Source: Planctomycetaceae bacterium | Lineage (GTDB): Bacteria > Planctomycetota > Planctomycetia > Planctomycetales > Planctomycetaceae | NCBI GenBank assembly: GCA_002726205.1 | Contig: PBSL01000001.1 | Location: forward strand, 93,389 to 128,737 | Length of the DNA stretch: 35,349 bases | Reading direction: 5' to 3' | Shown here: positions 21,438-31,312 of the stretch, in pieces | How positions within the stretch are numbered: position 1 is the first letter of the stretch | Layout: every line of letters starts with the position of its first letter | Made by a program: the position numbers and the translations under genes | The notes under the pieces: generated by a model | Database searches by the model: none | Told to the model about the DNA's origin: nothing | Seen by the model: only the letters and a program-made list of their open reading frames with translations

Positions 21438-23498
21438 ATGACCGCTTTTCAACTGGTCAGTGATTTCCAACCGGCCGGTGATCAACCCCAGGCGATCGAC
21501 GCACTCGTTCGCGGGATCCAGGCCGAACAACGTGATCAGGTTCTGATGGGTGTCACCGGTTCAGGCAAGACGTTCACGATGGCCAACGTCATCGCCGAAC
21601 TGAATCGCCCCGCCCTGATCCTCTCGCACAACAAGACACTTGCCGCGCAACTTTACAGTGAATTTCGCAACTTCTTCCCCAACAACGCCGTCACCTATTT
21701 CGTCAGCTACTACGACTACTACCAGCCCGAAGCCTACATCCCCCAGCGTGACATCTACATCGAGAAGGATGCCTCGATCAACGAGGAAATCGATCGCCTC
21801 CGCTTGCAAGCCACCAGCGCATTGGTCAGCCGCCGAGACGTGATTGTTGTTTGCAGCGTCAGTTGTATCTACGGCCTCGGCTCGCCCAAAGATTACCTGG
21901 AAATGATGGTCCCGCTTGAAGTCGGGGCTACGATCGATCGCGACCGCCTGCTGATGAAACTCGTCGACATCCACTACGACCGCAACGATCTCGAACTCGC
22001 CCGGGGGAAGTTCCGTGTCCGCGGCGATGTGGTCGAGTGCTGGCCCGCTTACGAGGAAATCGCCTACCGCATTGAACTCTGGGGTGACGAGATCGAAACG
22101 CTGGCCTGGATCAACCCGTTGACCGGGGACGAACTGCGCCGGGAGGACCAGATGTACATCTACCCGGCCAAGCATTTCGTGCTGCCGCCCGAACGGATTG
22201 AAAAAGCGGCCAATGAAATCCAGTCTGAATTGGACACACGACTCGAAGAACTTCGCGGCGCCGGAAAACTTCTCGAAGCCCAAAGACTTTCCGCACGGAC
22301 CCGCTATGACCTGGAACTGATCCGCGAGACCGGTTTCTGTCCGGGCATCGAGAACTACAGTCGCGCTCTCGACGGTCGCCGCCCCGGGGAACCACCCAGC
22401 ACACTACTCGACTTCTTCCCCGACGATTTCCTGCTCTTCATCGACGAAGCACACGTGACGATCCCGCAGGTCCGGGGGATGTTTGCCGGCGATCACTCCC
22501 GCAAGACCACGCTGGTCGAACACGGTTTCCGGTTGCCGATGGCCCTGGACAATCGTCCGCTGCAGTTTGACGAGTTTGATAACCGCCGCAGACAATCGAT
22601 CTATGTATCGGCCACTCCCGGGGACTGGGAACTGGAACGCACCGCCGGGGAAATTGTACAGCAAGTCATCCGTCCCACCGGCCTTCTCGATCCGGTCCTG
22701 CACGTCGTGCCCGCCCGTGGGCAGGTTGATCACCTGGTACTGGAGATCCAGAAACGCGCCGCCCGGGAGGAACGTGTCCTGGTGACGACCCTGACAAAAC
22801 GTCTCGCGGAAGATCTCACCGTCTACTTCAAGGAGCAGGGTCTCAAGGCTGCCTGGCTCCATTCGGAACTGGACGCCATCCAACGTGTCACCGTCCTACG
22901 GGAACTCAGAGAAAAGACCCACGACGTTGTCGTTGGCATCAACCTGCTTCGTGAGGGTCTTGATCTGCCCGAGGTCTCGCTGGTCGCCATCCTCGACGCC
23001 GACAAGGAAGGCTTCCTTCGCAGTGCGACGAGCCTGATCCAGACCATCGGACGATCGGCACGACACGTCAATGCCGAGGTAATTCTCTACGCCGACCACG
23101 TCACCAAAAGCATGCAGAAAGCGATCGACGAAACGCTCAGGCGCCGTCAACGACAACTCGCCTACAATACCGAACACGACATCACCCCCGAGTCGATCCA
23201 CAAGGCGATTCGTCGTGGAATCGAGGAAGAGGTCGAAGGACGGCAGATTGTGATGCGGACTTCCGGGTCGTCGACCGACGAGGAATTCACCTCCCGTGAA
23301 CTTCTCCTGGAACTCGAGGCGCAGATGCTCGCGGCCGCCGAGGACCTTGACTTTGAACGCGCCGCCGAGATCCGTGACCGCATCCGCACACTCGAACATG
23401 GCCCCGACACCGGTTCGCCGACGGCATCCAAACGGGGTTCGCGGAGTACGGGTCGCCGCACTCGTGGGCGACGACACCCAAAGTCGGAGCGCCCCTAG
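21438..23498 (+). CDS. uvrB: Excinuclease ABC subunit B
   Basis: A 686-residue UvrB, the damage-verifying helicase-like subunit of nucleotide excision repair. Walker A GVTGSGKT is at 38-45, the beta-hairpin [20 protein letters not shown] follows, the DE-x-H box is IDEAHV, motif V/VI is [11 protein letters not shown], and the C-terminal UVR motif ([20 protein letters not shown]) binds UvrC. The tail is basic ([16 protein letters not shown]). ATG 21438 is chosen: it has GAGG about 8 bases upstream and begins at the conserved [14 protein letters not shown]; a GTG at 21405 overlapping the scpA stop would add 11 residues. The stop shares CTAG with the convergent SDR gene. Confidence 0.97.
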   Translation: MTAFQLVSDFQPAGDQPQAIDALVRGIQAEQRDQVLMGVTGSGKTFTMANVIAELNRPALILSHNKTLAAQLYSEFRNFFPNNAVTYFVSYYDYYQPEAYIPQRDIYIEKDASINEEIDRLRLQATSALVSRRDVIVVCSVSCIYGLGSPKDYLEMMVPLEVGATIDRDRLLMKLVDIHYDRNDLELARGKFRVRGDVVECWPAYEEIAYRIELWGDEIETLAWINPLTGDELRREDQMYIYPAKHFVLPPERIEKAANEIQSELDTRLEELRGAGKLLEAQRLSARTRYDLELIRETGFCPGIENYSRALDGRRPGEPPSTLLDFFPDDFLLFIDEAHVTIPQVRGMFAGDHSRKTTLVEHGFRLPMALDNRPLQFDEFDNRRRQSIYVSATPGDWELERTAGEIVQQVIRPTGLLDPVLHVVPARGQVDHLVLEIQKRAAREERVLVTTLTKRLAEDLTVYFKEQGLKAAWLHSELDAIQRVTVLRELREKTHDVVVGINLLREGLDLPEVSLVAILDADKEGFLRSATSLIQTIGRSARHVNAEVILYADHVTKSMQKAIDETLRRRQRQLAYNTEHDITPESIHKAIRRGIEEEVEGRQIVMRTSGSSTDEEFTSRELLLELEAQMLAAAEDLDFERAAEIRDRIRTLEHGPDTGSPTASKRGSRSTGRRTRGRRHPKSERP

Positions 23499-24505
23499 AG
23501 CAGCCCTTCCTTGCGGCACCAGTTGATCGTCTCGGCCATCCCCTCGGAGAATTCCACGCGGGGGGCATACGACAACTCACGCCGCGCCTTGCCGATGTCG
23601 AAGTCGAGATTCAGCCCCAGGAATTTGATCTTGGCGCTCGAGAGCAACGGAGCCTCTGTCTTTCCGAGCAAACGCCACGTCCGCTCCATGCCCCGCGCCA
23701 AAGCCCTGGCCAACCAGAGCGGAACCGAACCGGTCGGCTCGTCCAATCCAGCTTCCCGGGCAATCGTCCCGATGAACTCTCGCTTGGTAACAAGTCGTTC
23801 ATCGGTGATGTTGAAAACCTCCCCAAGCACATCATCCCGGGAAATCGCCAGGAACACGGCATCAACCAGGTTCCCGACATATGTATTGTTCATCAGTTGT
23901 TCACCGGACCCGAGAAATTTCACCGCCCCGGCCTGCAGTCGCTCCAGCAACCGCGGCACCACCGTCCGGTCGCGACTTCCGTAGACGAAACCTGGCCGGA
24001 GCACCACGACCGGGCAGCCACCGCTTGATCTTGCGAGCACCAGGTCTTCGGACTCAACTTTTGTCAGCGTATAGCCGTCGATCCCTTCTCGATCAGGCTC
24101 TTCAGTTTCATCGGTCCCGTGGTGATCTCGCGCCTCGTAGACACCCAGGGAACTGATGTGAATGAAACGTTTCAATGACCCACCGGCCTCGGCTTCATCG
24201 AGCAGCCTCTCGACTCCTCGGACATTGACTTCGCGGTAATCCTCAACAGGCCCCCAGTCCCCCACCTTCGCCGCGCAGTGCACGATCACCGAAACCCCCG
24301 CGACAGCCCGTCGCAGCGACTCGCCGTCGGCCATGTCCCCTGACACGACTTCAGCCCCGAGGTCGTCGAGCCATCCCGCGGCCGCTGGCTGCCTGACAAT
24401 CACGCGGGTCTCGAGTCCCTCACGCACCGCCCGTTCGGCCACGTGACTGCCGACCAGTCCGGTCGCACCCGTCACCAAAACGCGATCCCCTGCCCCCAGC
24501 TCCAT
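23495..24505 (-). CDS. Extended SDR, NAD-dependent epimerase/dehydratase family
   Basis: A 336-residue extended short-chain dehydrogenase/reductase. [12 protein letters not shown] is the nucleotide-binding motif, HISSLGVYE supplies the catalytic Ser, and [13 protein letters not shown] the catalytic Tyr and Lys (Y-x3-K). The overall shape resembles the 3-beta-hydroxysteroid dehydrogenase/isomerase-like or nucleotide-sugar epimerase branches; the substrate is unclear. ATG 24505 is supported by GAGGAG 6 bases upstream; a GTG codon directly precedes it. It follows murG by 54 bases on the same strand, so may be part of the mur transcript and could serve envelope or lipid synthesis, though that is only context. 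Confidence 0.9.
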   Translation of the reverse strand: MELGAGDRVLVTGATGLVGSHVAERAVREGLETRVIVRQPAAAGWLDDLGAEVVSGDMADGESLRRAVAGVSVIVHCAAKVGDWGPVEDYREVNVRGVERLLDEAEAGGSLKRFIHISSLGVYEARDHHGTDETEEPDREGIDGYTLTKVESEDLVLARSSGGCPVVVLRPGFVYGSRDRTVVPRLLERLQAGAVKFLGSGEQLMNNTYVGNLVDAVFLAISRDDVLGEVFNITDERLVTKREFIGTIAREAGLDEPTGSVPLWLARALARGMERTWRLLGKTEAPLLSSAKIKFLGLNLDFDIGKARRELSYAPRVEFSEGMAETINWCRKEGLL

Positions 24506-24559
24506 CACTTGCTCCTCACACGGTTGCCGTCGCCGGAAACAACCCTCGTCGACACTTGC

Positions 24560-25654
24560 TTATGCCGCCTTCAGCACAGACAGATCTTCGCTCAACACGC
24601 TGGCCACAGCCGCCGCCGCATCGGGTTGACTGATGTTTCTCATCGCTTCTCCCAGTCGCCGGCGATCCTCCCGTGAACCTAGCAGGACGCCCACCTCTCG
24701 CACCAGCCCCTCGATCAGCGCATCTCGACCAGACGTCTCCTCGACGATCCTCGCCGCTCCTCGCCTCACATACCACATCGCATTCGCTCGCTGATGGTTG
24801 TCAGTCGCCAAGGGATACGGAACCACGATACCCGTGCTTCCGGCACAGGCCATCTCGGCCAGTGTGGTCGCCCCCGCCCGCGCCACCACCAGATCGGCCG
24901 ACTCCAGCCATTGCTGTACATTCTCCAGGAATGGTTCGACGCGTGCCCGGACACCGGCGGCCCGATAGGCGCGGCGTATCGCCGCCGTGTCACCTCGCCC
25001 ACATTGATGCACCACCTGCCAACCCGACGGCACCACCAGGCATTTGGCCAGAACTTCAGGCATGGCCCCATTCAACGAGCGGGCACCCTGGCTGCCACCC
25101 AGCACCAACACGACAGAGTCGCCGGCCACTTTTTCGGTGTCGACCCGGCAGTAACGGACCGGGTTGCCCGTCCAGCGGCAGTCCCGCGTTCGCGGCAGGC
25201 AGTGTTGGGTTTCCTCAAAAGACACGCACACCCGGTCAGCCCAGCGACTCAACAATCGCGTTGCCCGACCGGGAACCACGTTCTGTTCCAACAATGTAAT
25301 CGGGATCCGTCGACGAAATGCGGCCCATACCAACGGCGCGCTGGCGTAGCCACCGAGACCGACGACCGCCGTGGGCCTGAACTGTTCGATCACCGTCGAG
25401 GCCCGACGACAGGACCGCCAACCGCACCAGAGTGAACGCAGCGGACGACGGCGCAAGTCGCTCGAGGAAACAGCGGGCACGTCGAAATAGTCGAACCCCC
25501 GGACCAGGGCCTGCGACCGCTCAAGTTTCGACCCGGTTCCCACGAACCCGATCCTCGCCACGTCGCCCATCAGTCTTTCTGCCACGGCAATCCCGGGGAA
25601 CAAGTGTCCACCCGTTCCCCCGCCGGCAAACAGCACACGTGCCGTTTCGGACAC
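24560..25654 (-). CDS. murG: UDP-N-acetylglucosamine--N-acetylmuramyl-(pentapeptide) pyrophosphoryl-undecaprenol GlcNAc transferase
   Basis: A 364-residue GT-B glycosyltransferase that adds GlcNAc to lipid I to make lipid II on the inner face of the membrane. The N-terminal G-loop GGGTGGH is at 11-17, the second G-loop is VLGGSQGARSLN, and the donor-site region includes ADLVVARAGATTLAEMACAG and PYPLATDNHQRANA. GTG at 25654 is chosen because GGAGGA sits six bases upstream, matching the family's start just before the first beta strand; the longer frame adds unrelated Cys/His-rich residues. It lies 185 bases after mraY; no ftsW or murD intervenes. Confidence 0.95.
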   Translation of the reverse strand: MSETARVLFAGGGTGGHLFPGIAVAERLMGDVARIGFVGTGSKLERSQALVRGFDYFDVPAVSSSDLRRRPLRSLWCGWRSCRRASTVIEQFRPTAVVGLGGYASAPLVWAAFRRRIPITLLEQNVVPGRATRLLSRWADRVCVSFEETQHCLPRTRDCRWTGNPVRYCRVDTEKVAGDSVVLVLGGSQGARSLNGAMPEVLAKCLVVPSGWQVVHQCGRGDTAAIRRAYRAAGVRARVEPFLENVQQWLESADLVVARAGATTLAEMACAGSTGIVVPYPLATDNHQRANAMWYVRRGAARIVEETSGRDALIEGLVREVGVLLGSREDRRRLGEAMRNISQPDAAAAVASVLSEDLSVLKAA

Positions 25655-25839
25655 ACCGCATCCTCCAACCACCGAGTTCGCCGCGGGAGTATCGTGGAAT
25701 CGACATTCGGCGCACACCCCTTTCTCTTTACCGACAGCCGCCGCAACGGTCCCAGCTCACTCGGTACCGCTCCCCTGGCCGGCAGCTCGTCTTTCCTCGC
25801 CACTTGTTCCTGGACGCCATGCCACAACTTCGCTTCGCC

Positions 25840-26943
25840 TCATCTCACCTTGAGGCTGGCAACGGCGACTACCGCCAGCAACACCGATCCAATCCAGAAA
25901 CGCACGACGATCTTGGATTCGTTTTCCCCGCGAAACAACAGGTGATTGTGCAGGGGACTGCAGGCAATCACCCTGCGGCCGAGCAGACGAAACGACACGA
26001 CCTGAAGGATCACGCTGAGTGTCTCCACGACAAAGACTCCACCCACCACGACCAACAACAACTCCTGCCGGGTGACCAACGCCGCCATTCCCAGCAATGC
26101 CCCAATCGGCAACGAACCCGTGTCACCCATGAAGACCTGCGCTGGATGACAGTTGAACCATAAGAACCCGAGCATTGCACCAACCAGGCCGCCCATCACG
26201 ACGGTCAACTCGCCACATCCGGCCATGTAGGGGATGCTCAGGTACTCAGCGATGACGCTGTGTCCCGAGAGGTAGCACAACGCCGCAAAAGCCGTTGACG
26301 CAATCACCATGCAACCGCTGGCCAATCCATCGAGACCATCCGTCAGGTTCACGGCATTGGAGCTGCCGACGAGTACGAGCATTGCCCACGCCACGAATCC
26401 GGACCCAAGCCACATCGATGAATCACCGATCGGCCAGATCAAAACCAATCCACCGGGGCGTTCAGCCAGGACGTCGTACAACCCCCATGCCAGACCCAGC
26501 GACAGCACCAGTTGCAGAACAAATTTCGTTCGGGCCCGCAATCCATTCCGGGAAGAACTCAGCTTGATCCAATCATCAACCGCACCCAACGCAGCAAAGC
26601 CCAGCGCCGTCAGCACCGACAACTGCACGAACCGGTTCCCCAAGTCGCCCCACAACAGCACCGCGATGACAACGGCAGCCACGATGAACAAACCACCCAT
26701 CGTCGGCGTGTTGTTCTTCTTGAACTGCAGTTCGTTGAGCCGCTCCGAATCACTGTCGACGCGTTCGCAAAATCGCACCTTCAGCCACCGAATCGCGAAG
26801 GGTCCCAACAGCAAAGCGAGTGCAAAACCGGTCACGCTGGCCAACGCCGTCCGCGCCGTCAAGAACACGCGGCTGTCGCCGGTCGTGTACAGTTCCATCC
26901 GGTCCAGCAGCGGGCTGAACCGATTCAGCAGCCATACCAACAT
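25840..26943 (-). CDS. mraY: Phospho-N-acetylmuramoyl-pentapeptide transferase
   Basis: A 367-residue polytopic enzyme transferring phospho-MurNAc-pentapeptide from UDP to undecaprenyl phosphate to give lipid I. The marks are FKKNNTPTMGG near residue 75, ALGAVDDWIKL with the catalytic Asp pair, NLTDGLDGLASG, and HPAQVFMGDTGSLPIG, all diagnostic of MraY. About ten membrane helices are visible. ATG 26943 is chosen because the family starts just before the first helix (MLVWLLNRF); AGGTG lies about 6-9 bases upstream. It is 205 bases after murF, a wider gap than usual for this cluster. Confidence 0.96.
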   Translation of the reverse strand: MLVWLLNRFSPLLDRMELYTTGDSRVFLTARTALASVTGFALALLLGPFAIRWLKVRFCERVDSDSERLNELQFKKNNTPTMGGLFIVAAVVIAVLLWGDLGNRFVQLSVLTALGFAALGAVDDWIKLSSSRNGLRARTKFVLQLVLSLGLAWGLYDVLAERPGGLVLIWPIGDSSMWLGSGFVAWAMLVLVGSSNAVNLTDGLDGLASGCMVIASTAFAALCYLSGHSVIAEYLSIPYMAGCGELTVVMGGLVGAMLGFLWFNCHPAQVFMGDTGSLPIGALLGMAALVTRQELLLVVVGGVFVVETLSVILQVVSFRLLGRRVIACSPLHNHLLFRGENESKIVVRFWIGSVLLAVVAVASLKVR

Positions 26944-27148
26944 CTTCGCACCTGGCCCACCGTCCCGGGATTGCCTTTCCACCGCCAAGCAAACATGTAA
27001 GGAGGCCCTGCCACCGAGCGACAACCGACGTAACGGACCCAAACGCTACGTAAACTCGATTGCCCAAAGTGCTCCTGCCAATTCTGAAATCGACAGTGCC
27101 ACGGATTCCCGCAAACCCTGAGCAAGCGGCAGGACCTCGTGTTCTTCC

Positions 27149-28525
27149 TCATGCCGAGTCCTCCGTCTCCTTCAGCCACGCCACAACACGCTCCATCCGC
27201 TCCCGACGCGCCCCCTTGATCAACACGGTGTCTCCGGCCTCAAGCCGTTGCCCCAACCCGTCTTTCAATGCGCCGATCGATCTGCTCGCGTGGACCTGAT
27301 CTCGCGCCATGCCGCATTCAACTGCCGCCGAAGCAATCCGGTCGGCCCAGACGCCCACGGCCCACAATTGCTCTATCCCGCAGCGGGCAGCGTATCCACC
27401 GATCTCGGCGTGGCACGCTTCGGCTTCGTCGCCGAGTTCCGCCATGTCACCGAGGATCAGGATTCGACGACCGCTGGTTCTCCAATTCCCCAACAATTCG
27501 CAGGCCGCCAGCACCGACTCGGGACTGGCGTTGTAGGTGTCATCGATGACCGTCCAAGCGTGGCCCCACTCCACCCGGCATCGTCCCCTCGCCGTCCGAA
27601 ACCCTGTCAGCGCTTTCGCCGAGTCCTTATCAGCTATTCCCAGCCACCTTGCGACTGCCACAGCCGACAAAGCCGCCGTCAAGAAGTGGCGTCCCGCCAC
27701 ATTCAATCGAAATTCCTGCTGCTCAATGCGAAACTCAAGAACGTCCCCCTCATGCGATACGTCACACGCGCTGATGTCAGCCGACGTCCCTTCACCTACC
27801 CTGACCACGTCCACCGCCCGGCCCGATACCGACTCCAGCAACCCCGAACAGGCGTCGGGAACGACCATCAGTCCTCCATCCGACACCGCCTCCAGCAATC
27901 GAGCCTTTTCTCGCACCAGCATCTCGACCGAGCCGAATCCGCCCAGGTGGGCGCGACCGGTGCCGGTCAATACCACCACCCGCGGTGCGGCCAGGGCTCC
28001 CAGGGGAGCCATCTCACCTGGTCCCGACACACCAACTTCCAAGACCGCAAATCGATCTTCCGGATCCAGCCTCAACAGGCTCAACGGAAGCCCCACGTGA
28101 TTGTTGAAATTTTCGGGGCTCTGTTTGCCGGTTCCCAACGTTTCCAGGACACAGTGGATCATCTGCCGGGCGGTCGTCTTGCCGGCACTGCCGCTGACCG
28201 CAACCCGCACCGCTGGGCACTGCTCGCGATTCCACGACGCCAGTTCCCACAGCGCGCTGAGCGGATTTCTCACGACGATCCGCGGTACCAGACATCGCGT
28301 TTTCAATCCTCGACTCGCCACCACACCACCGGCCCCTCGTCGAGCAGCATCGTCGACGAAATCGGCACCATCACATCTCGCCCCCGGCAGTCCAACGAAC
28401 AACTCCCCCTTTTCAACGGCCCTCGAATCGGTGACGACCCCGGTGATCATCGGATCCAAATGGCCAGCCGGTTCCACCTCTCCTTCGATCACGGCGGCGA
28501 TTTCTGAAAGGCCGATCGGTTTCAT
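27149..28525 (-). CDS. murF: UDP-N-acetylmuramoyl-tripeptide--D-alanyl-D-alanine ligase
   Basis: A 458-residue Mur ligase that adds D-Ala-D-Ala to UDP-MurNAc-tripeptide. The ATP-binding loop SGSAGKTT is at about 111-118. FNNHVGLPLSLLRL is the substrate-binding segment, AVLEVGVSGPGEM follows, and DTYNASPESVLAA is the conserved C-terminal region, with RILILGDMAELG in domain 3. The residue usually Asn in the N-x-G-x-A-H-L-E segment is changed (TGTGRAHLGGFGS), a mild divergence. The ATG overlaps the murE stop by ATGA, so translation is coupled to murE. Confidence 0.96.
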   Translation of the reverse strand: MKPIGLSEIAAVIEGEVEPAGHLDPMITGVVTDSRAVEKGELFVGLPGARCDGADFVDDAARRGAGGVVASRGLKTRCLVPRIVVRNPLSALWELASWNREQCPAVRVAVSGSAGKTTARQMIHCVLETLGTGKQSPENFNNHVGLPLSLLRLDPEDRFAVLEVGVSGPGEMAPLGALAAPRVVVLTGTGRAHLGGFGSVEMLVREKARLLEAVSDGGLMVVPDACSGLLESVSGRAVDVVRVGEGTSADISACDVSHEGDVLEFRIEQQEFRLNVAGRHFLTAALSAVAVARWLGIADKDSAKALTGFRTARGRCRVEWGHAWTVIDDTYNASPESVLAACELLGNWRTSGRRILILGDMAELGDEAEACHAEIGGYAARCGIEQLWAVGVWADRIASAAVECGMARDQVHASRSIGALKDGLGQRLEAGDTVLIKGARRERMERVVAWLKETEDSA

Positions 28526-30120
28526 TGCTTCTCGGCCTTCCGGGATTGCCACGGATGTCTCGACAGTGCCGCCCGCACGACTTCCCTGTCGTCGAACCGC
28601 AGCCTTCTTCCGCCGACGGTCTGGTGTGTCTCGTGCCCCTTGCCTGCAACCAGCACGCAATCACCGGCACGAGCCAGGCTCAAGGCTCTGTCAATCGCCA
28701 CCCGTCGATCTTCCTCCACCAGCGGTTGCCCTCCAGCGTCTTCGACACCGCTGGACACTTCGGCCAGGATCCGTCGGGGATCCTCCGATCGCGGATTGTC
28801 GCTGGTGACGATGCAGACATCCGCGGTGGCCGCGGCCGCTCCCAGCAGCGGCCGCTTTGACCTGTCTCGATCACCGCCTGCCCCGAACACGCAGATCACT
28901 CGCCCTTTGGTCACGCCCTGCAATTCGACGAGCGCGCGACGCAACGCATCGTCGGTATGTGCATAGTCGACAAACACGTCAAACGGCTGCCCACAACGGA
29001 CAGCCTCCATACGACCGGGGATGCTCCCGAGCCGGGCAATCCCCGCCACGATCGAATCCCGATCAGCACCAAGATGTTCGGCGACAATCATTGCCGCCAG
29101 GATGTTCAGGATGTTGTGTCGGCCAACTAGCGGCGTAACCATTTTCAGGGCTTGCCCGCCGCTTGGCCGCACCACGAATCGGGTTCCCTCCGCTGACTCC
29201 GATACGATTTCAGCCCTCACATCGGCCTCCGCCGCGATCGCAAACGACACTTGTCGCCCCAATCCATTCGCTGCATCCACCAGCTTCGACACCGATTGAT
29301 CTTCAGCATTCCAGACCACGCAGCCGGTGGATCTGCACATGCCAAGGATTCGCGACTTGGCCGACATGTAGCTCGCCGCGTCACCGTGATAGTCGAAGTG
29401 ATCCTGCGTGATATTGGTTATGACCGCCGCCTCGAGCTCCACGCCGGCGGCACGATCCTGGTCGAGTGCGTGGCTCGACAATTCCATGGTGGCATGAGTT
29501 GTCCCTCGCGAAACCATCGACGCCAACCAGGTCGACAACGCTCGGGGTCCCGGCGTCGTCAATTCCGCCTGTTGCGTGTAACCACCATCGTCATACTCAA
29601 TCGTGCCCAGCAGACCCGTCGACAGGCCCATCGCCTGCAGAATCGAGCGCAACAACCAACTGACGGTCGTCTTGCCGTTTGTGCCGGTGACTCCGACCAG
29701 CTTCAGCCGACGACTCGGCTCCCCGGCAATGCACTGACAGACCCGCGCATAGGCCCAGCGAACGTCGGGGACAACGCACTGCGGAACCTTCGCCTTCGGT
29801 AATGCCCGTGGCACCAACAACGCTCCCGCGCCACGTTGCAAGGCCTCGTCGACGAACATCAGTCCATCATGCCGGCCTCCACGTACTGCAGCAAACAGCG
29901 TCCCGGGGACGCAGGCACCACTTTCATCGGTGGCATCCCTCACGCGAACGTCACCACAGCCGACAAAACTCGCGACCGGTAACAAACGCCGTAGACTGAC
30001 GGTCGCCGGCCGACAAATATCGCGGATCGTCAACGTCAGAGGCCTCCCTGCCAGCGATCGCCGCCACCGGACTCGGTCTTCGACAGCCGCGAGCCGCTGC
30101 CTTCCTTGACCTGGTGTCAT
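28522..30120 (-). CDS. murE: UDP-N-acetylmuramoyl-tripeptide synthetase
   Basis: A 532-residue Mur ligase adding the third amino acid of the stem peptide. VGVTGTNGKTTVSW (residues 142-155) binds ATP, TTPGPRALSTWLASM and MELSSHALDQDR are substrate segments, and ITQDHFDYHGD follows. SDNPRSEDP contains the D-N-P-R motif that marks meso-diaminopimelate-adding MurE. The first 30 residues from ATG 30120 are basic and atypical. A TTG at 30033 with a strong GGGAGG nine bases upstream would start at residue 30, just before the conserved part, and is a serious alternative. A promoter match lies at 30143-30170, so this is probably the first gene of the mur transcript. Confidence 0.95.
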   Translation of the reverse strand: MTPGQGRQRLAAVEDRVRWRRSLAGRPLTLTIRDICRPATVSLRRLLPVASFVGCGDVRVRDATDESGACVPGTLFAAVRGGRHDGLMFVDEALQRGAGALLVPRALPKAKVPQCVVPDVRWAYARVCQCIAGEPSRRLKLVGVTGTNGKTTVSWLLRSILQAMGLSTGLLGTIEYDDGGYTQQAELTTPGPRALSTWLASMVSRGTTHATMELSSHALDQDRAAGVELEAAVITNITQDHFDYHGDAASYMSAKSRILGMCRSTGCVVWNAEDQSVSKLVDAANGLGRQVSFAIAAEADVRAEIVSESAEGTRFVVRPSGGQALKMVTPLVGRHNILNILAAMIVAEHLGADRDSIVAGIARLGSIPGRMEAVRCGQPFDVFVDYAHTDDALRRALVELQGVTKGRVICVFGAGGDRDRSKRPLLGAAAATADVCIVTSDNPRSEDPRRILAEVSSGVEDAGGQPLVEEDRRVAIDRALSLARAGDCVLVAGKGHETHQTVGGRRLRFDDREVVRAALSRHPWQSRKAEKQ

Positions 30121-30142
30121 CGCACTGTCTGTTGGGGCGCGA

Positions 30143-30170
30143 ATTTTGAGGATTCTCTGCCGGGTGTCAA
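30143..30170 (-). promoter_or_regulatory. Promoter for the murE-murF-mraY-murG cluster, with dyad over the -35
   Basis: On the minus strand a perfect TTGACA (complement of 30165-30170) is followed after 16 bases by CAAAAT (complement of 30143-30148, four of six). The -35 lies in CGGGT-TGAC-ACCCG (30161-30174), a 5-bp inverted repeat that could be an operator. Transcription would start near 30136. Confidence 0.5.
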
Positions 30171-30259
30171 CCCGTGATTGTCCCGGAGGGAACCCACTTG
30201 ATCCCACCGGGTTCGCAGGCCACGATAAGTCCAACCACACTCGTCGTGAGCAAACACAG

Positions 30260-31312
30260 ATGGCAACCACGCCGCAGCGTTACCCTGAAATCTCCGTCTC
30301 GGGAACCCCTCGCGAACTCGGCCGGCAGATCGGCGAAGCCGCCCGCGAAATGATCCGGGCCTTCTGTGACATCGCGCTCCAACGAATCAACCTGACCGCC
30401 AATGTCACACGCGAGCAGTCCCACGCAGTCGCCGCCTCCTGCCTGGATATTGCCCGGCGATACAATTCTCCATTGCTCGATGAACTCGAAGGAACTGCCG
30501 AAGCTGCCGGTGTCGAACTGATTGACCTCATGCTCTTGCAGGTCCGCAATCAGCTGACTGCCGAATCCGAATCCGGCTGCACATCGTTGTCGCTTCAGCC
30601 GAATCTCGTTGCCCAGAACTGGGACAATGACCCGGCACTCGACGATTTCACGATTGTTCTCACCCGCCATCCCAACGATCGGCCGTCCCTGACCACGCTG
30701 ACACAGGCAGGCCTGATTGCCTACATCGGGTTCAACGACTCCGGTATCGGAGCCTGCCTGAACACCCTGCCTGCCCCGTCGCGTGCAACCGGCGTCCCGC
30801 ACTACTTCACGCTAAGAGATCTCTACGAACAGACGTCTCTTGCCGATGCGATCGAGTCGATCAGGCGGGCTCAGAGGGCAATCCCGGCCAATATTATCCT
30901 GGCGACACCGCAGGGACCCGCCGACCTGGAGGTGACCATCGACGACGTGCACGTACTGACCTCGGCCTCCGACCTCGACGTCACACACACCAACCATTGC
31001 CTGCATCCCGACCTCCTGCCGATCAATGACCGTTTCCCCGAATTGATCCAGTCGCATTCACGCAAAAAGCGGATCGACGCGTTACTTTCGGCAGCGGGCG
31101 CTGGGAACAGCATTGAGGCGATCAAAACCGCGCTCCGCGATCACGACGGACATCCCTATTCCATCTGCCGACACCCCAACACCGACCCCGAGACGGGATT
31201 CTGGACGACCGTTTTCTCGGTCATCATTGAGCCCTCTGCCCGAAGAATGCACGTCTCACGCGGCACACCGTGTGATCGCCCCTACGAGGTCTACGAAATG
31301 TCGGCCACCTAG
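30260..31312 (+). CDS. C45-family autoproteolytic acyltransferase/hydrolase
   Basis: A 350-residue protein of the penicillin acyl-CoA:isopenicillin N acyltransferase (C45) type within the Ntn-hydrolase superfamily. GTPRELGRQIGEAARE at the start is the usual G-x3-E-x-G opening. ESESGCTSLSL holds the likely nucleophile Cys107, which becomes the N-terminus after self-cleavage. QNWDNDP follows, and IGFNDSGIGACLNTL is a conserved loop, with THTNHCLHPDL further on. The members hydrolyse or transfer acyl groups on amides; the real substrate here is unknown and beta-lactam synthesis is not implied. ATG 30260 is chosen. The stop shares CTAG with tilS. Confidence 0.88.
   Translation: MATTPQRYPEISVSGTPRELGRQIGEAAREMIRAFCDIALQRINLTANVTREQSHAVAASCLDIARRYNSPLLDELEGTAEAAGVELIDLMLLQVRNQLTAESESGCTSLSLQPNLVAQNWDNDPALDDFTIVLTRHPNDRPSLTTLTQAGLIAYIGFNDSGIGACLNTLPAPSRATGVPHYFTLRDLYEQTSLADAIESIRRAQRAIPANIILATPQGPADLEVTIDDVHVLTSASDLDVTHTNHCLHPDLLPINDRFPELIQSHSRKKRIDALLSAAGAGNSIEAIKTALRDHDGHPYSICRHPNTDPETGFWTTVFSVIIEPSARRMHVSRGTPCDRPYEVYEMSAT

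Noticed and set aside
27248-28507. A 419-codon plus-strand frame opposite murF
   Set aside because: Shadow of murF, with no domain and low-complexity Arg/His/Pro content.
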